A DNA stretch of 36,604 bases from Sulfurimonas sp. GTDB lineage: Bacteria; Campylobacterota; Campylobacteria; Campylobacterales; Sulfurimonadaceae. Of the stretch, positions 24,301 through 32,896 are shown one piece after another. The DNA is taken from the NCBI GenBank assembly GCA_027063505.1, contig JAMORO010000028.1, positions 1 through 36,604 on the forward strand. The letters run 5' to 3'. The notes beneath the pieces were generated by a model. It searched no databases. It was not told the DNA's origin and was given only the letters and a program-made list of their open reading frames with translations. Position 1 is the stretch's first letter. Each line of letters opens with the position of its first letter. The translations under genes and the position numbers were made by a program.

Positions 24301-25268
24301 AACGCTATTACTCTCTCTATAAACCAGTATGATGAGAGGATCCCTACTACATAAGCTAATACTGTTCTTATCTTTAACTCATTTAATTTAATATGGCGTT
24401 TTAAAAGATAGAGTATAAAAGTCACCGCAAAGATAAAAAGAAGTTGTCCTAACTCTATACCTATATTAAAAGCTAAGAGAGAGAGTGGTATTTCATCTTG
24501 TGGTAGACCAATGCTACGGAGTACACTTGAGAAACCAAAACCATGTAAAAGACCAAATATAAAGGCAACAACTCCAAGATGGCGTTTTGTAAAGGTCTCT
24601 CTATTTACCATCAACTCTCTGGCTAAAAAGAGTATACTCATGGCTATCATCGCTTCTATATAAGCGATACCTACATTTATAATCCCAAGAATTCCAAAGG
24701 CAAGAGTGATAGAGTGAGCTAGAGTAAAGCCAGTTACACTCCAGAGAAGTTTTTTAAATGATGGTGAGAGTAAAATCAGTGAGAGTACAAAAAGAAGATG
24801 ATCATAACCACTCCAGATATGTTCAATACCTAAAAGTACATACTCTTTAAAGAGTTCTAACCCACTACTCTCTTTAGTAATATGAATAAAAGGAGTTGTA
24901 GCCCGAAGAAGTGCTGTCATTTTAAAATCATCTTTTTCATAGGAGATTAAAACACCTCTATCTTTAGAGAGGAGACCATCAATCCAGACTCTCTGTTGCA
25001 TCAGGCCCTCTTTTTTACAATCTAACTGATAGTCTCTTAAAATAAATCCATTTTCTATAGTATCAGAAAGAAGTTTAGGTTGTGAGCATACTTTAGGATA
25101 ACGGATAGTGATATCTTCTCCTCTTGTATCTGAGAGAGGTTTTTTATAAAGCACTTTTATATTTTTACTTTCAAGCTCACTAATAACAATATAAGAGAGA
25201 CCTGTCTGATGTGCTAAGAGAGAGACATGAAAGAGTACTAGGGATATAAAAAAACGAAATATATACAC
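24297..25268 (-). CDS. HupE/UreJ-family membrane protein
   Basis: This 323-residue protein has a signal peptide (MYIFRFFISLVLFHVSLLAH), a soluble region of about 110 residues, and a six- to seven-helix C-terminal membrane domain. Conserved His/Asp motifs are GIEHIWSGYDHLLF (147-160), FTLAHSITLA (181-190) and HGFGFSSVL (242-250). HupE/UreJ relatives are metal (nickel) permeases or accessory proteins for hydrogenase or urease. No hydrogenase or urease gene is in the window, so the cargo is unknown. It is transcribed with the parvulin-like gene upstream, sharing 1 nt (TAATG). Confidence 0.83.
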   Translation of the reverse strand: MYIFRFFISLVLFHVSLLAHQTGLSYIVISELESKNIKVLYKKPLSDTRGEDITIRYPKVCSQPKLLSDTIENGFILRDYQLDCKKEGLMQQRVWIDGLLSKDRGVLISYEKDDFKMTALLRATTPFIHITKESSGLELFKEYVLLGIEHIWSGYDHLLFVLSLILLSPSFKKLLWSVTGFTLAHSITLAFGILGIINVGIAYIEAMIAMSILFLARELMVNRETFTKRHLGVVAFIFGLLHGFGFSSVLRSIGLPQDEIPLSLLAFNIGIELGQLLFIFAVTFILYLLKRHIKLNELKIRTVLAYVVGILSSYWFIERVIAF

Positions 25269-26020
25269 TACTCTATCTCAACTATATAACTCTGTAACAA
25301 TTTTTTATATGCTTCATCTCTTGTTTTTCTCATATAAATTGCTTTATAATCTTGATATACTCTTCCTTCAACAGCATCAAACTCCAAAGGTTCTAAAACT
25401 ATTTTTTCATCTATATATACTAAATAATTTTTACCCTTTGAAGGTATTGGTTTACTCCACTGTTGTGAGAATTGTGTAGATATCTTCTGTGTAAAATATC
25501 TTCCAAACTGCTGTGTTAAAAACTCTCTATTTTTGTTCTTAAGATATATACTATTTACAAATAGACTAGGCGTTATTGTATTAACAATTTTTAGAGTTTT
25601 TTTCAGTACGACACTCTCTTCTGACTCAAAACTGAGATAATGAAAACTTAATGCTTTTACTTCCGAATACTCTCTAATATTCTCTTTATAAAATTGATAC
25701 AGCTTCTCCTCACTTGGCTCTGTAAAGTTTCTACTTCCCTGAAGAATAAACTCCATCTGTGAGATCAGACGCTCTACAATTAAAGCATCTTTTTTCTCAA
25801 GATCTAAATTATATGCCTCTTGGAGTAGTACTTGCTGATACTCTTTAAACGCGATGCTTGTATTTGACTCATTAGGCTCTTTTTGGAGCTTGATTTTTTT
25901 CTCTATTATGGCAGAAGCTGTATCACTACTCTGTGCATTATAATAAGCATATAAAAGAGCCCCTAAAACTAAAAAATGAACAAGCGGTTCTGATAATAAA
26001 AATTTTAATGTTTTTGTCAT
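25268..26020 (-). CDS. Parvulin/SurA-like peptidyl-prolyl isomerase-type protein
   Basis: This 250-residue protein has an N-terminal anchor helix (TLKFLLSEPLVHFLVLGALL), a SurA-N-like helical segment (EEKLYQFYKENIREYSEVKA) and a C-terminal parvulin-like region (QQWSKPIPSKGKNYLVYIDE, then EFDAVEGRVYQDYKAIYMRK). It matches the periplasmic foldase-type protein that often neighbours HupE/UreJ genes. The central parvulin motif is poorly preserved, so isomerase activity is uncertain. It is 1-nt coupled to the HupE gene, which supports a joint role at the inner membrane. Confidence 0.75.
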   Translation of the reverse strand: MTKTLKFLLSEPLVHFLVLGALLYAYYNAQSSDTASAIIEKKIKLQKEPNESNTSIAFKEYQQVLLQEAYNLDLEKKDALIVERLISQMEFILQGSRNFTEPSEEKLYQFYKENIREYSEVKALSFHYLSFESEESVVLKKTLKIVNTITPSLFVNSIYLKNKNREFLTQQFGRYFTQKISTQFSQQWSKPIPSKGKNYLVYIDEKIVLEPLEFDAVEGRVYQDYKAIYMRKTRDEAYKKLLQSYIVEIE

Positions 26021-26038
26021 TGCTAAGTATATAGAGAG

Positions 26039-26044
26039 TATAAT
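26039..26044 (+). promoter_or_regulatory. -10 box of galE
   Basis: GAGTATAATAAAA contains TATAAT. The predicted start is near 26051, about 21 nt before the ATG, with AAGGAT at 26060-26065. The region is shared with the divergent parvulin-like gene. Confidence 0.5.
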
Positions 26045-26071
26045 AAAATATCTATTAATAAGGATAGTTTA

Positions 26072-27079
26072 ATGGTATTAGTCACAGGAGGAGCTGGATA
26101 TATTGGCTCACATACATGTATTGCACTACATGAAGCCGGATTTGAGTTTGTTGTTTTTGATAATCTTTGTAACTCTTCATCAGAGTCTCTTCGTAGAGTT
26201 GAGAAGATTATAGATAAAAAAATAGCTTTTGTTGAGGGAGACATTCGAGATGCAAATGCACTTGAGTATGTTTTTGACAACTATAAAATAGATTCAGTTA
26301 TCCATTTCGCAGGACTAAAAGCTGTTGGTGAATCTGTAGAAAAACCCCTAGAGTATTATGATAATAATATCAATGGTACGATAGTCTTATGTGAAGTTAT
26401 GCGAAAAAATAACTGTAAAAAGATAGTTTTTAGCTCTTCAGCTACTGTTTATGGTGATCCACATACTACACCTATAAAAGAGGACTTTCCACTCTCTACA
26501 ACTAACCCATATGGAAGAACAAAACTTTTTAATGAAGAAATTCTAAGAGATCTTCACACTTCAGACAATGATTGGCAAGTAGTCCTACTCCGATATTTTA
26601 ACCCAGTAGGGGCACATAAATCTGGAACTATTGGAGAGGATCCAAATGGAATTCCAAATAACCTTATGCCTTTTATAGCTCAAACTGCTGTTGGTAAGCG
26701 CGAGTTTTTAAGTGTTTTTGGTGGAGACTATGATACTCATGATGGCACAGGTGTTCGTGACTACATCCATGTTGTAGATTTAGCGAATGGTCATGTAAAA
26801 GCCCTCCAAAAAATAGCTGCATTAGAGAGTGTACTCACAGTAAACCTTGGTACAGGAAATGGGTATTCTGTTTTAGATATGGTAAAAGCTTTTGAGAAAG
26901 CAAGTAAAAAAACTGTAGCTTATAAAATAGTTGAGCGACGTGCAGGTGATATAGCAAAATGTTTCGCTGACCCTAGTTATGCACTAGAACAACTTGGTTG
27001 GAGTGCAACAAAAGGTGTAGAAGAGATGTGTGAAGATAGCTGGAGATGGCAGTCACAAAATCCTAACGGATATAAATAA
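26072..27079 (+). CDS. galE: UDP-hexose 4-epimerase (GalE type)
   Basis: This 335-residue NAD-dependent SDR enzyme interconverts UDP-Glc/UDP-Gal, and in some homologues UDP-GlcNAc/UDP-GalNAc. It shows the GxxGxxG nucleotide motif [22 protein letters not shown] (121-129), and the catalytic Y147-GRT-K151 pair. Cys297 (in [10 protein letters not shown]) aligns with E. coli Tyr299 and human Cys307, the position that separates Glc-only enzymes from those accepting N-acetyl sugars. It ends next to, and faces, the Pel-type locus, so it may supply UDP-GalNAc. Without assays both sugar pairs remain possible. Confidence 0.92.
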   Translation: MVLVTGGAGYIGSHTCIALHEAGFEFVVFDNLCNSSSESLRRVEKIIDKKIAFVEGDIRDANALEYVFDNYKIDSVIHFAGLKAVGESVEKPLEYYDNNINGTIVLCEVMRKNNCKKIVFSSSATVYGDPHTTPIKEDFPLSTTNPYGRTKLFNEEILRDLHTSDNDWQVVLLRYFNPVGAHKSGTIGEDPNGIPNNLMPFIAQTAVGKREFLSVFGGDYDTHDGTGVRDYIHVVDLANGHVKALQKIAALESVLTVNLGTGNGYSVLDMVKAFEKASKKTVAYKIVERRAGDIAKCFADPSYALEQLGWSATKGVEEMCEDSWRWQSQNPNGYK

Positions 27080-27091
27080 GTTCTTATAAAC

Positions 27092-29821
27092 TTACTGGCA
27101 GTTGATCGAAACAACTGCCTCTCTTTTTCCCTTATATTTAAAAGTTTCCTCTCCATCTTTTTTTGTGATCTCGTCTGCTTTTGGTAGTGAGTTTACATTA
27201 CAATTTGATGGTACATTAAACACCAACTCTAAATCAACATAGCCTGAAAATTTAAAATGCTTTATAGAATTACTGTTTTCATAATTTATTAATTTTGCAT
27301 TTGCAGAGACAAGGTAGGCACTCTTTTTATAGTTTATCTTATCACTTAAATCTATAAGATAATGAGAAGAGCCATCTAAACTTATATAAGTATGTTTCTC
27401 AAAATGTTTTATTCCTACTACACTTAAAGAGTTGTTTAGATCTATGCCCACTCCCTCTTTTTCAATGCGTAGAGTATTAAGATCCTGCATACCATCAAAT
27501 AGCCATTTATCATTTTCATTTGTCATAGAGACTATGTAATAGTCCATCACCTTAGGAATATACTCAGAAGTAAATATAGGCATTACATCTTGTGCTATTG
27601 CCCAATCAAAAACATACTCTAATGCTCTTAAGGATGCCTCTTTAGAACCAGAATAAAGATGATAATAGATATCTATAGGTTTAAATCTTCTAGGACTATT
27701 TGTAAGTTTAAAAGTCTGTACTACCCGCTTAAAACCCCAGTATGGCCCAAGCCAATCATTTGTAAATACATTCTCATTCTGTGCTCCAGTATAGACTTGA
27801 GTATATACACCTCTTTGCAATCCTAAGGGTGCTACACCTGAAAGCCACGGAGTAGTTGCTGTTATAATTGTATCGCCGCCATTTATATTTAATACATTAG
27901 ACTTAGCAATAAGAGAGAGTGCATTTTTCCTAGGGGCACAATCTCCACTCCAAAAAACTGCTTTTGCTTTATGCTTTGGAGCAAAGTTTTCATTTATATT
28001 TTTAAGTTCACCATTAATCTCTTTTTCAAGAGAGAATGTATAATTTTTTGGTTTTAATCTATAAGCCTCATTAAGATTATCATCTACAATTTTATCCCAG
28101 AAAAATGGATGGGTAAAAGTATGTGTTGCAGGTTCTACATTCTCTAAGGCATACATATCTTTTGCAATTTTTCTAAGCTCCGGCGAGATCTTTGGATAGA
28201 GTCCCTTATCAGAGATTTCAGAACCTATTACAGAGACAGAGTGAGGAATTTTGTAGACTTTTAAAATTTTATTTAAAATTACATCCCCAGAATAGTATCC
28301 AAAATCACCCTCGACTCTATTCATCATACCATCACCATCTATATGAGTAAAGAGTAAACGCCGTCCATTCTCTGTTGTCACATCAGGTACAACTAACTCT
28401 TTTAATCCCAAAGCCTCTTTAAAAAACATAAAAGGGTTTATAGTCCAAATATTATCCTTATTCATAGAGACCATAAAAGAGCTACCTATAGCATAGCCAC
28501 CCCATTTTGTAATAGCAGCAGGAGTAGAAGTAGTTGTATTTTTATTTTCATATACTAATAAAGGTTTAGCACCTTTTGATTCTATCTGCAGTGATGAAAT
28601 AGCTAGTGGTACATCTATCTCATAGCCCATCATCTCATCTTTATGTTTTATCTTTTTTATAATTTCTGTTGTCGTCCGCACTTTAATACCTAAAGGCTTC
28701 AGTAAACTACTACTAGGTGCAAAACCAAAATTATTTGCAAAAATAACTTTAACACCTATTGTCTGAAGGTTATTTACCCACTTTACAAGTTTTTTAGGTT
28801 TCTTTATAAAATCCTGTAACCATATGATAACTCCAGCATAGTGTCTCATCTCACTCATTTTTGGTAAACCATTGTTGATATCATGCAGCTTTTGAACATA
28901 TCCCATATATTCTAAAACAGTTCCACCATATTGATGTGCTTCAAGAAGTGTACGATCAAGTCTATGCTCATCAATGAGAGTAAATACTTCACGTTTTATT
29001 GCATTTTTAGATGAGAGTCCATAGCTATTTAACTCCCGATTTGCCACATAAGGAATAAAATTTTCACGTTCGAGTTTAGTAACAAGTGCTGCACCCTCTT
29101 TAGGCATATCTTTGAGATCGAGATAGTCAACACTAATAATATCAAGGTGATAATTTTTTATCTTAGTTAGATAGTAATCAAGCCACTCTCTATCTCCATC
29201 TGAGACTGCTTTATAAGCTAACTTTTTACCACCTACTCCCTGAAAATAAGACTCAAAGAGAACAGCATCTACAGAGTTATGGACTGCATCAATTACCTCA
29301 AATCCACGATTTATTACTAGCTTTGATTCCGGATAGCGTTTATGAAACTCATTTATAAATGATATTAGAGCCTTTTTATTTAGCAGAAGATCCTCTTTAG
29401 TTTTACTCGCTAACTGGTAAGAGTCAAGAGTATCAAAAAAGAAATTACGAAACCCTCTTTTTCTTTGTGGCTCTATCATTTTTTCAAATAAAAAATTTAT
29501 ATATTCACTATTTTTTAGATCAAGTACATCACTACTCCAAGCTCTGTTTTGTGCTAAAATCCACTCTTTTTTTACATGTTTATACTCATTAATCCCTCTA
29601 TCTATCTCACCCACACTTACATAAGCATAGAGTTTCTCTTTATAAACTTTAAAACCATATGAGTCAGTGTTAATATGACTTGGTTGTACAATAATATAAT
29701 CATGAATACCTACCATAGGATAAGAGATATTCTCACCATAATAGACCATAGCACTCTTCTTCTCTAACGAAGCAAACAGAGGGATAAGTGTAATAAAAAG
29801 TAGTGTTAGTAGTAGTTTCAT
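27092..29821 (-). CDS. pelA: PelA-type hydrolase/deacetylase (intact form)
   Basis: This 909-residue exported protein corresponds to PelA, which trims and deacetylates the GalNAc-rich Pel polysaccharide in the periplasm. Domains are a signal peptide (1-18), a glycoside-hydrolase TIM-barrel region (about 24-270) with the acidic loop FFFDTLDSY (D130, D133) and Glu190 (LFESYF), a middle Rossmann-like part (about 280-475), and a NodB-type deacetylase (about 487-760). The deacetylase metal ligands D495/D497 lie in HIDGDGM and H567/H571 in HTFTHPFF, with the WSGDCAPR motif after them. AGGAAT precedes ATG 29819-29821. It is the last visible gene of the Pel-type unit and lies 12 nt after the barrel gene. 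Its final codons contain the galE terminator. Confidence 0.87.
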   Translation of the reverse strand: MKLLLTLLFITLIPLFASLEKKSAMVYYGENISYPMVGIHDYIIVQPSHINTDSYGFKVYKEKLYAYVSVGEIDRGINEYKHVKKEWILAQNRAWSSDVLDLKNSEYINFLFEKMIEPQRKRGFRNFFFDTLDSYQLASKTKEDLLLNKKALISFINEFHKRYPESKLVINRGFEVIDAVHNSVDAVLFESYFQGVGGKKLAYKAVSDGDREWLDYYLTKIKNYHLDIISVDYLDLKDMPKEGAALVTKLERENFIPYVANRELNSYGLSSKNAIKREVFTLIDEHRLDRTLLEAHQYGGTVLEYMGYVQKLHDINNGLPKMSEMRHYAGVIIWLQDFIKKPKKLVKWVNNLQTIGVKVIFANNFGFAPSSSLLKPLGIKVRTTTEIIKKIKHKDEMMGYEIDVPLAISSLQIESKGAKPLLVYENKNTTTSTPAAITKWGGYAIGSSFMVSMNKDNIWTINPFMFFKEALGLKELVVPDVTTENGRRLLFTHIDGDGMMNRVEGDFGYYSGDVILNKILKVYKIPHSVSVIGSEISDKGLYPKISPELRKIAKDMYALENVEPATHTFTHPFFWDKIVDDNLNEAYRLKPKNYTFSLEKEINGELKNINENFAPKHKAKAVFWSGDCAPRKNALSLIAKSNVLNINGGDTIITATTPWLSGVAPLGLQRGVYTQVYTGAQNENVFTNDWLGPYWGFKRVVQTFKLTNSPRRFKPIDIYYHLYSGSKEASLRALEYVFDWAIAQDVMPIFTSEYIPKVMDYYIVSMTNENDKWLFDGMQDLNTLRIEKEGVGIDLNNSLSVVGIKHFEKHTYISLDGSSHYLIDLSDKINYKKSAYLVSANAKLINYENSNSIKHFKFSGYVDLELVFNVPSNCNVNSLPKADEITKKDGEETFKYKGKREAVVSINCQ
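27097..27125 (+). terminator. Intrinsic terminator of galE, inside the pelA coding end
   Basis: GGCAGTTG (27097-27104) pairs with CAACTGCC (27112-27119) across a 7-nt loop, followed by TCTCTTTTT. It starts 17 nt after the galE stop. The element overlaps the last codons of pelA on the opposite strand, so it is antisense to pelA mRNA. On the minus strand the stem is followed by AGTAAG, so pelA itself is not ended here. Confidence 0.7.
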
Positions 29822-29833
29822 AATATTCCTAAA

Positions 29834-32800
29834 CTAGGGATGATAATACATAAACTGATAGTTTAAATATATCTCCCAAATTTTTCCACCTATGCCGTTT
29901 ACAGAATCGGTATAAGATGCTCCTATTGAGAGATGATCTTGATGTAATACCTTACCACCAATACCCATATTAAACCCATAAGTATAATCATCTAAATCTG
30001 AGTTATAATAGGGTGAGAACTCTATATATGGTCGCCATACACGAGTATAAAGGCTTGAGTTTGCCATACCATACGAAATATTCATCCCAATATTATAAAA
30101 ATCTATTGGAAGAACATTATATTGTGTTGGTGTTAGTTTATCTATCACTCCTCGTGAGCCGGATGTTTCATTATATAGACCTCGATCATAAAAAGCCCCT
30201 GCTCTTAAGTCTGGGTAGCCACTTCTAAACTGTTTTGAAACAAGAACTCGGCTATAACGACCACTTCCTAAGGCAACATCATCTTGAGAAGCATACTCAT
30301 TATACTCTGTATGAAAATCTATAGTTGTAGAATTTAAAATTTTCCAAGCTACATCTGCACTTATAGCATCTTTTTTACCACCTAAAAGAAGCTGTGTACT
30401 CTCTAGTGTATCCATATTTTTTCCAATCTTAGCACTAAAAGTAAGATCTGTACTTGCTCTATATTTTCCAGATAACCTTAACTCCATATACTGTTTCATC
30501 TCATCATGGTACTGAGTCATTACTTCAAGCTCTCCACGATTATAAAGTCGTCTTAATCCCACTCCAATCTTAACTGTATTCTTTTCTACATTTGTAAAAA
30601 TTTCCTCATCTGTACTCTTGTTGTGTGTATAAAAAAGATGACTTAAAAAAGTATAACCATCTTGAATATATGTCTTATTATTTACTTCAACATACTCTTG
30701 AAGAAGCGGTTCACGGAAGTAATAAGCAGTTTTTACATCTAGTTCATCTGAACGTTCACGACTTAAGCTCAAATGCTGAATATAGGAACTCTGGCTTTTT
30801 TCATTATTTAACATACTTTTGTAACTCATAGATTGAGAAAGAGCAATTTGGCCATCTGAATAAGCAGAGACTGAAGCATCATCTACTGAAATTATATGTA
30901 AATATATATCCAAAATATTTTCTATATTTGTATGCTCTTGAAATACGAGAGCATTGCTAAATCTTAACCACAATGCCTTCTTATCCATTCGATGATAAAT
31001 CTTTAAACTCTTCTCTCTTGCACTATTTCTAATTGCCCATGAATAAGATATTTCATCATAGTTTTTCTGATTTAGATATAGTTTTGCTTTTTTCAACTTT
31101 TTTTCGAACTTATCAGGATTGAGTACATACATTGCAACACGAAGATACCCTGAGAGATACTTATCTGATTTTTTAAGTTTTGGATTCTCTTTTGCTTGAG
31201 ATCTTAATCGTTTCTCTATAGCAATCATCTTTGTTTTAAAGCCATACTCATTTTGCTGTGCTTGAAAAATATATGCTTCTAAGAGTTCAAATTCTACTAA
31301 GTGTATGGTAGGGTCATTAAGGCCTATTAGTTTTTGTACATAGTATGAAGCACGATCTATCTCATTTATATTATAATATGCTGAAGCCATAGGAAAGTAT
31401 AGATTTGATTTTAATTTTGGATTTTCCGCCATATCATTTAAAATCATTTTAACATTTTGTATATCATTTTGATCTGAATAAAACCAAAGCAGCTCAAGTT
31501 TAATTTGCATATTATTTGGTTCTAAAGCATAAGCCTTTGATAAGGCATATTCCTCTTTTTTATACTTATGATAGTGTGCATATATTTTTGATTTTATAAT
31601 CCAATAGAGAGACTCCTGAACAAGGGGTGAGCTATTTTCATCTATATTTTTAACCATCTCATTAAGTGAATCATACTGTTCTGAGTTTAAAGCACTATTG
31701 GCATAACTATAAAATAGATAGGAGAGTTGATACTTTTTATAGGCCATTCTAGTTGCATGTGCTGCAAGTTTTGGATCACTTTTTTGATACACATATGCTA
31801 CACGTTCATAATCTACTAAACGACTCTCATTATGTTGGATTAAATATTTTGAAGCAAGAGCTGCTTCTTCATTTTCTTGAAGATACCATCCTAAATCACT
31901 CTTTAGCTCATAATATTTTTTATGATCTTCTTTCGCATCATTGACACTCTCTTTAGTATGATTTAGTGCCCTATAACCACGACGAATATCATGTGATATG
32001 TAGTAGTATCTTGCTATAAGTGTTGCATCCTTTTTAGAGTATGGTTTCTCTTTTTCTAAAAGGACAACATATTTATTTGCAAGTTCCAAATCTCCCATAT
32101 CAAGACTAAGAGTAAGTGCCTTAGTAAGTAATATTTTATTTGTAGGATCTTGTTTATACTGCTCATCTAAAACAGCAACTACCTTCTCCGGATATCCTAG
32201 TTTTCGATAAACCTTTATCATAAGATCAATATTCTTTTCACTAGGGTTTGCACGAGCACGATTAACAACAAGGGGTTCAATCTCTTCATACTGATATGTT
32301 TCTTCACCATACTCAATAAGATCTTTCTCCATATTTTCATCTCGTTTTATATCATACATCTTTCTTAAATGTTTCATTGATCGTGCTGAACGATTTGTCC
32401 ATTTACATACTTCAAACATTTTTTGATTCCAGTAGTATGATGATGGATGCTTTGAGTAGCCACGAGAAGCAACTTTATATGCACTAGAAAGATCACCTTG
32501 ATACAAAAAAACCTGAAGAAGTAAACGTAATTCTTCATCATTTTTATTTACCGCTTCAGTATATACTTTACTTATTCTTTTTGAACTGCTTTTTTTTACT
32601 TTACTATCAAAACGAGACTTATATGTCGTAGCAATCGTAGCATTAGCATAATTCTTTTTATACTCAGGGAGTGTCTCTTTAACAAGAGTATACTCTTCAA
32701 AACATTCACATCTCACTGTAACTGCTTTTCCTATTTGCATAACTCTACAGTTACTAGGATAACTCTGAGCTTCTAAAAGTTCCAAATTTTTTTCAGAATT

Positions 32801-32896
32801 ATATTTACTTACAAGCTGAATAGTATAACAACTCTCTTTTGATTTTGCTAAAGCGAGTGTACTAAAAAGAAGGAGAAGAACAAAAAACTTCATCAT
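29834..32896 (-). CDS. pelB: PelB-type outer-membrane TPR/beta-barrel protein with SPOR-like N-terminus
   Basis: This 1020-residue secreted protein resembles the periplasmic-to-barrel part of PelB. It has a signal peptide (MMKFFVLLLLFSTLALA), then a SPOR-like region (about 23-95: CYTIQLVSKYNSEKNLELLE and the later YKKNYANATIATTYKSRF) with four Cys (23, 50, 63, 65). A long TPR solenoid follows (about 110-700). Roughly the last 330 residues form a beta barrel of alternating strands (GKYRASTDLTFSAKIGKN, YGFNMGIGGKVL), ending YLNYQFMYYHP. PelB forms the export pore for Pel, with TPRs that bind PelA. It overlaps the upstream TPR gene by 1 nt (TAATG) and the start follows an AGGTGG site. Confidence 0.78.
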   Translation of the reverse strand: MMKFFVLLLLFSTLALAKSKESCYTIQLVSKYNSEKNLELLEAQSYPSNCRVMQIGKAVTVRCECFEEYTLVKETLPEYKKNYANATIATTYKSRFDSKVKKSSSKRISKVYTEAVNKNDEELRLLLQVFLYQGDLSSAYKVASRGYSKHPSSYYWNQKMFEVCKWTNRSARSMKHLRKMYDIKRDENMEKDLIEYGEETYQYEEIEPLVVNRARANPSEKNIDLMIKVYRKLGYPEKVVAVLDEQYKQDPTNKILLTKALTLSLDMGDLELANKYVVLLEKEKPYSKKDATLIARYYYISHDIRRGYRALNHTKESVNDAKEDHKKYYELKSDLGWYLQENEEAALASKYLIQHNESRLVDYERVAYVYQKSDPKLAAHATRMAYKKYQLSYLFYSYANSALNSEQYDSLNEMVKNIDENSSPLVQESLYWIIKSKIYAHYHKYKKEEYALSKAYALEPNNMQIKLELLWFYSDQNDIQNVKMILNDMAENPKLKSNLYFPMASAYYNINEIDRASYYVQKLIGLNDPTIHLVEFELLEAYIFQAQQNEYGFKTKMIAIEKRLRSQAKENPKLKKSDKYLSGYLRVAMYVLNPDKFEKKLKKAKLYLNQKNYDEISYSWAIRNSAREKSLKIYHRMDKKALWLRFSNALVFQEHTNIENILDIYLHIISVDDASVSAYSDGQIALSQSMSYKSMLNNEKSQSSYIQHLSLSRERSDELDVKTAYYFREPLLQEYVEVNNKTYIQDGYTFLSHLFYTHNKSTDEEIFTNVEKNTVKIGVGLRRLYNRGELEVMTQYHDEMKQYMELRLSGKYRASTDLTFSAKIGKNMDTLESTQLLLGGKKDAISADVAWKILNSTTIDFHTEYNEYASQDDVALGSGRYSRVLVSKQFRSGYPDLRAGAFYDRGLYNETSGSRGVIDKLTPTQYNVLPIDFYNIGMNISYGMANSSLYTRVWRPYIEFSPYYNSDLDDYTYGFNMGIGGKVLHQDHLSIGASYTDSVNGIGGKIWEIYLNYQFMYYHP

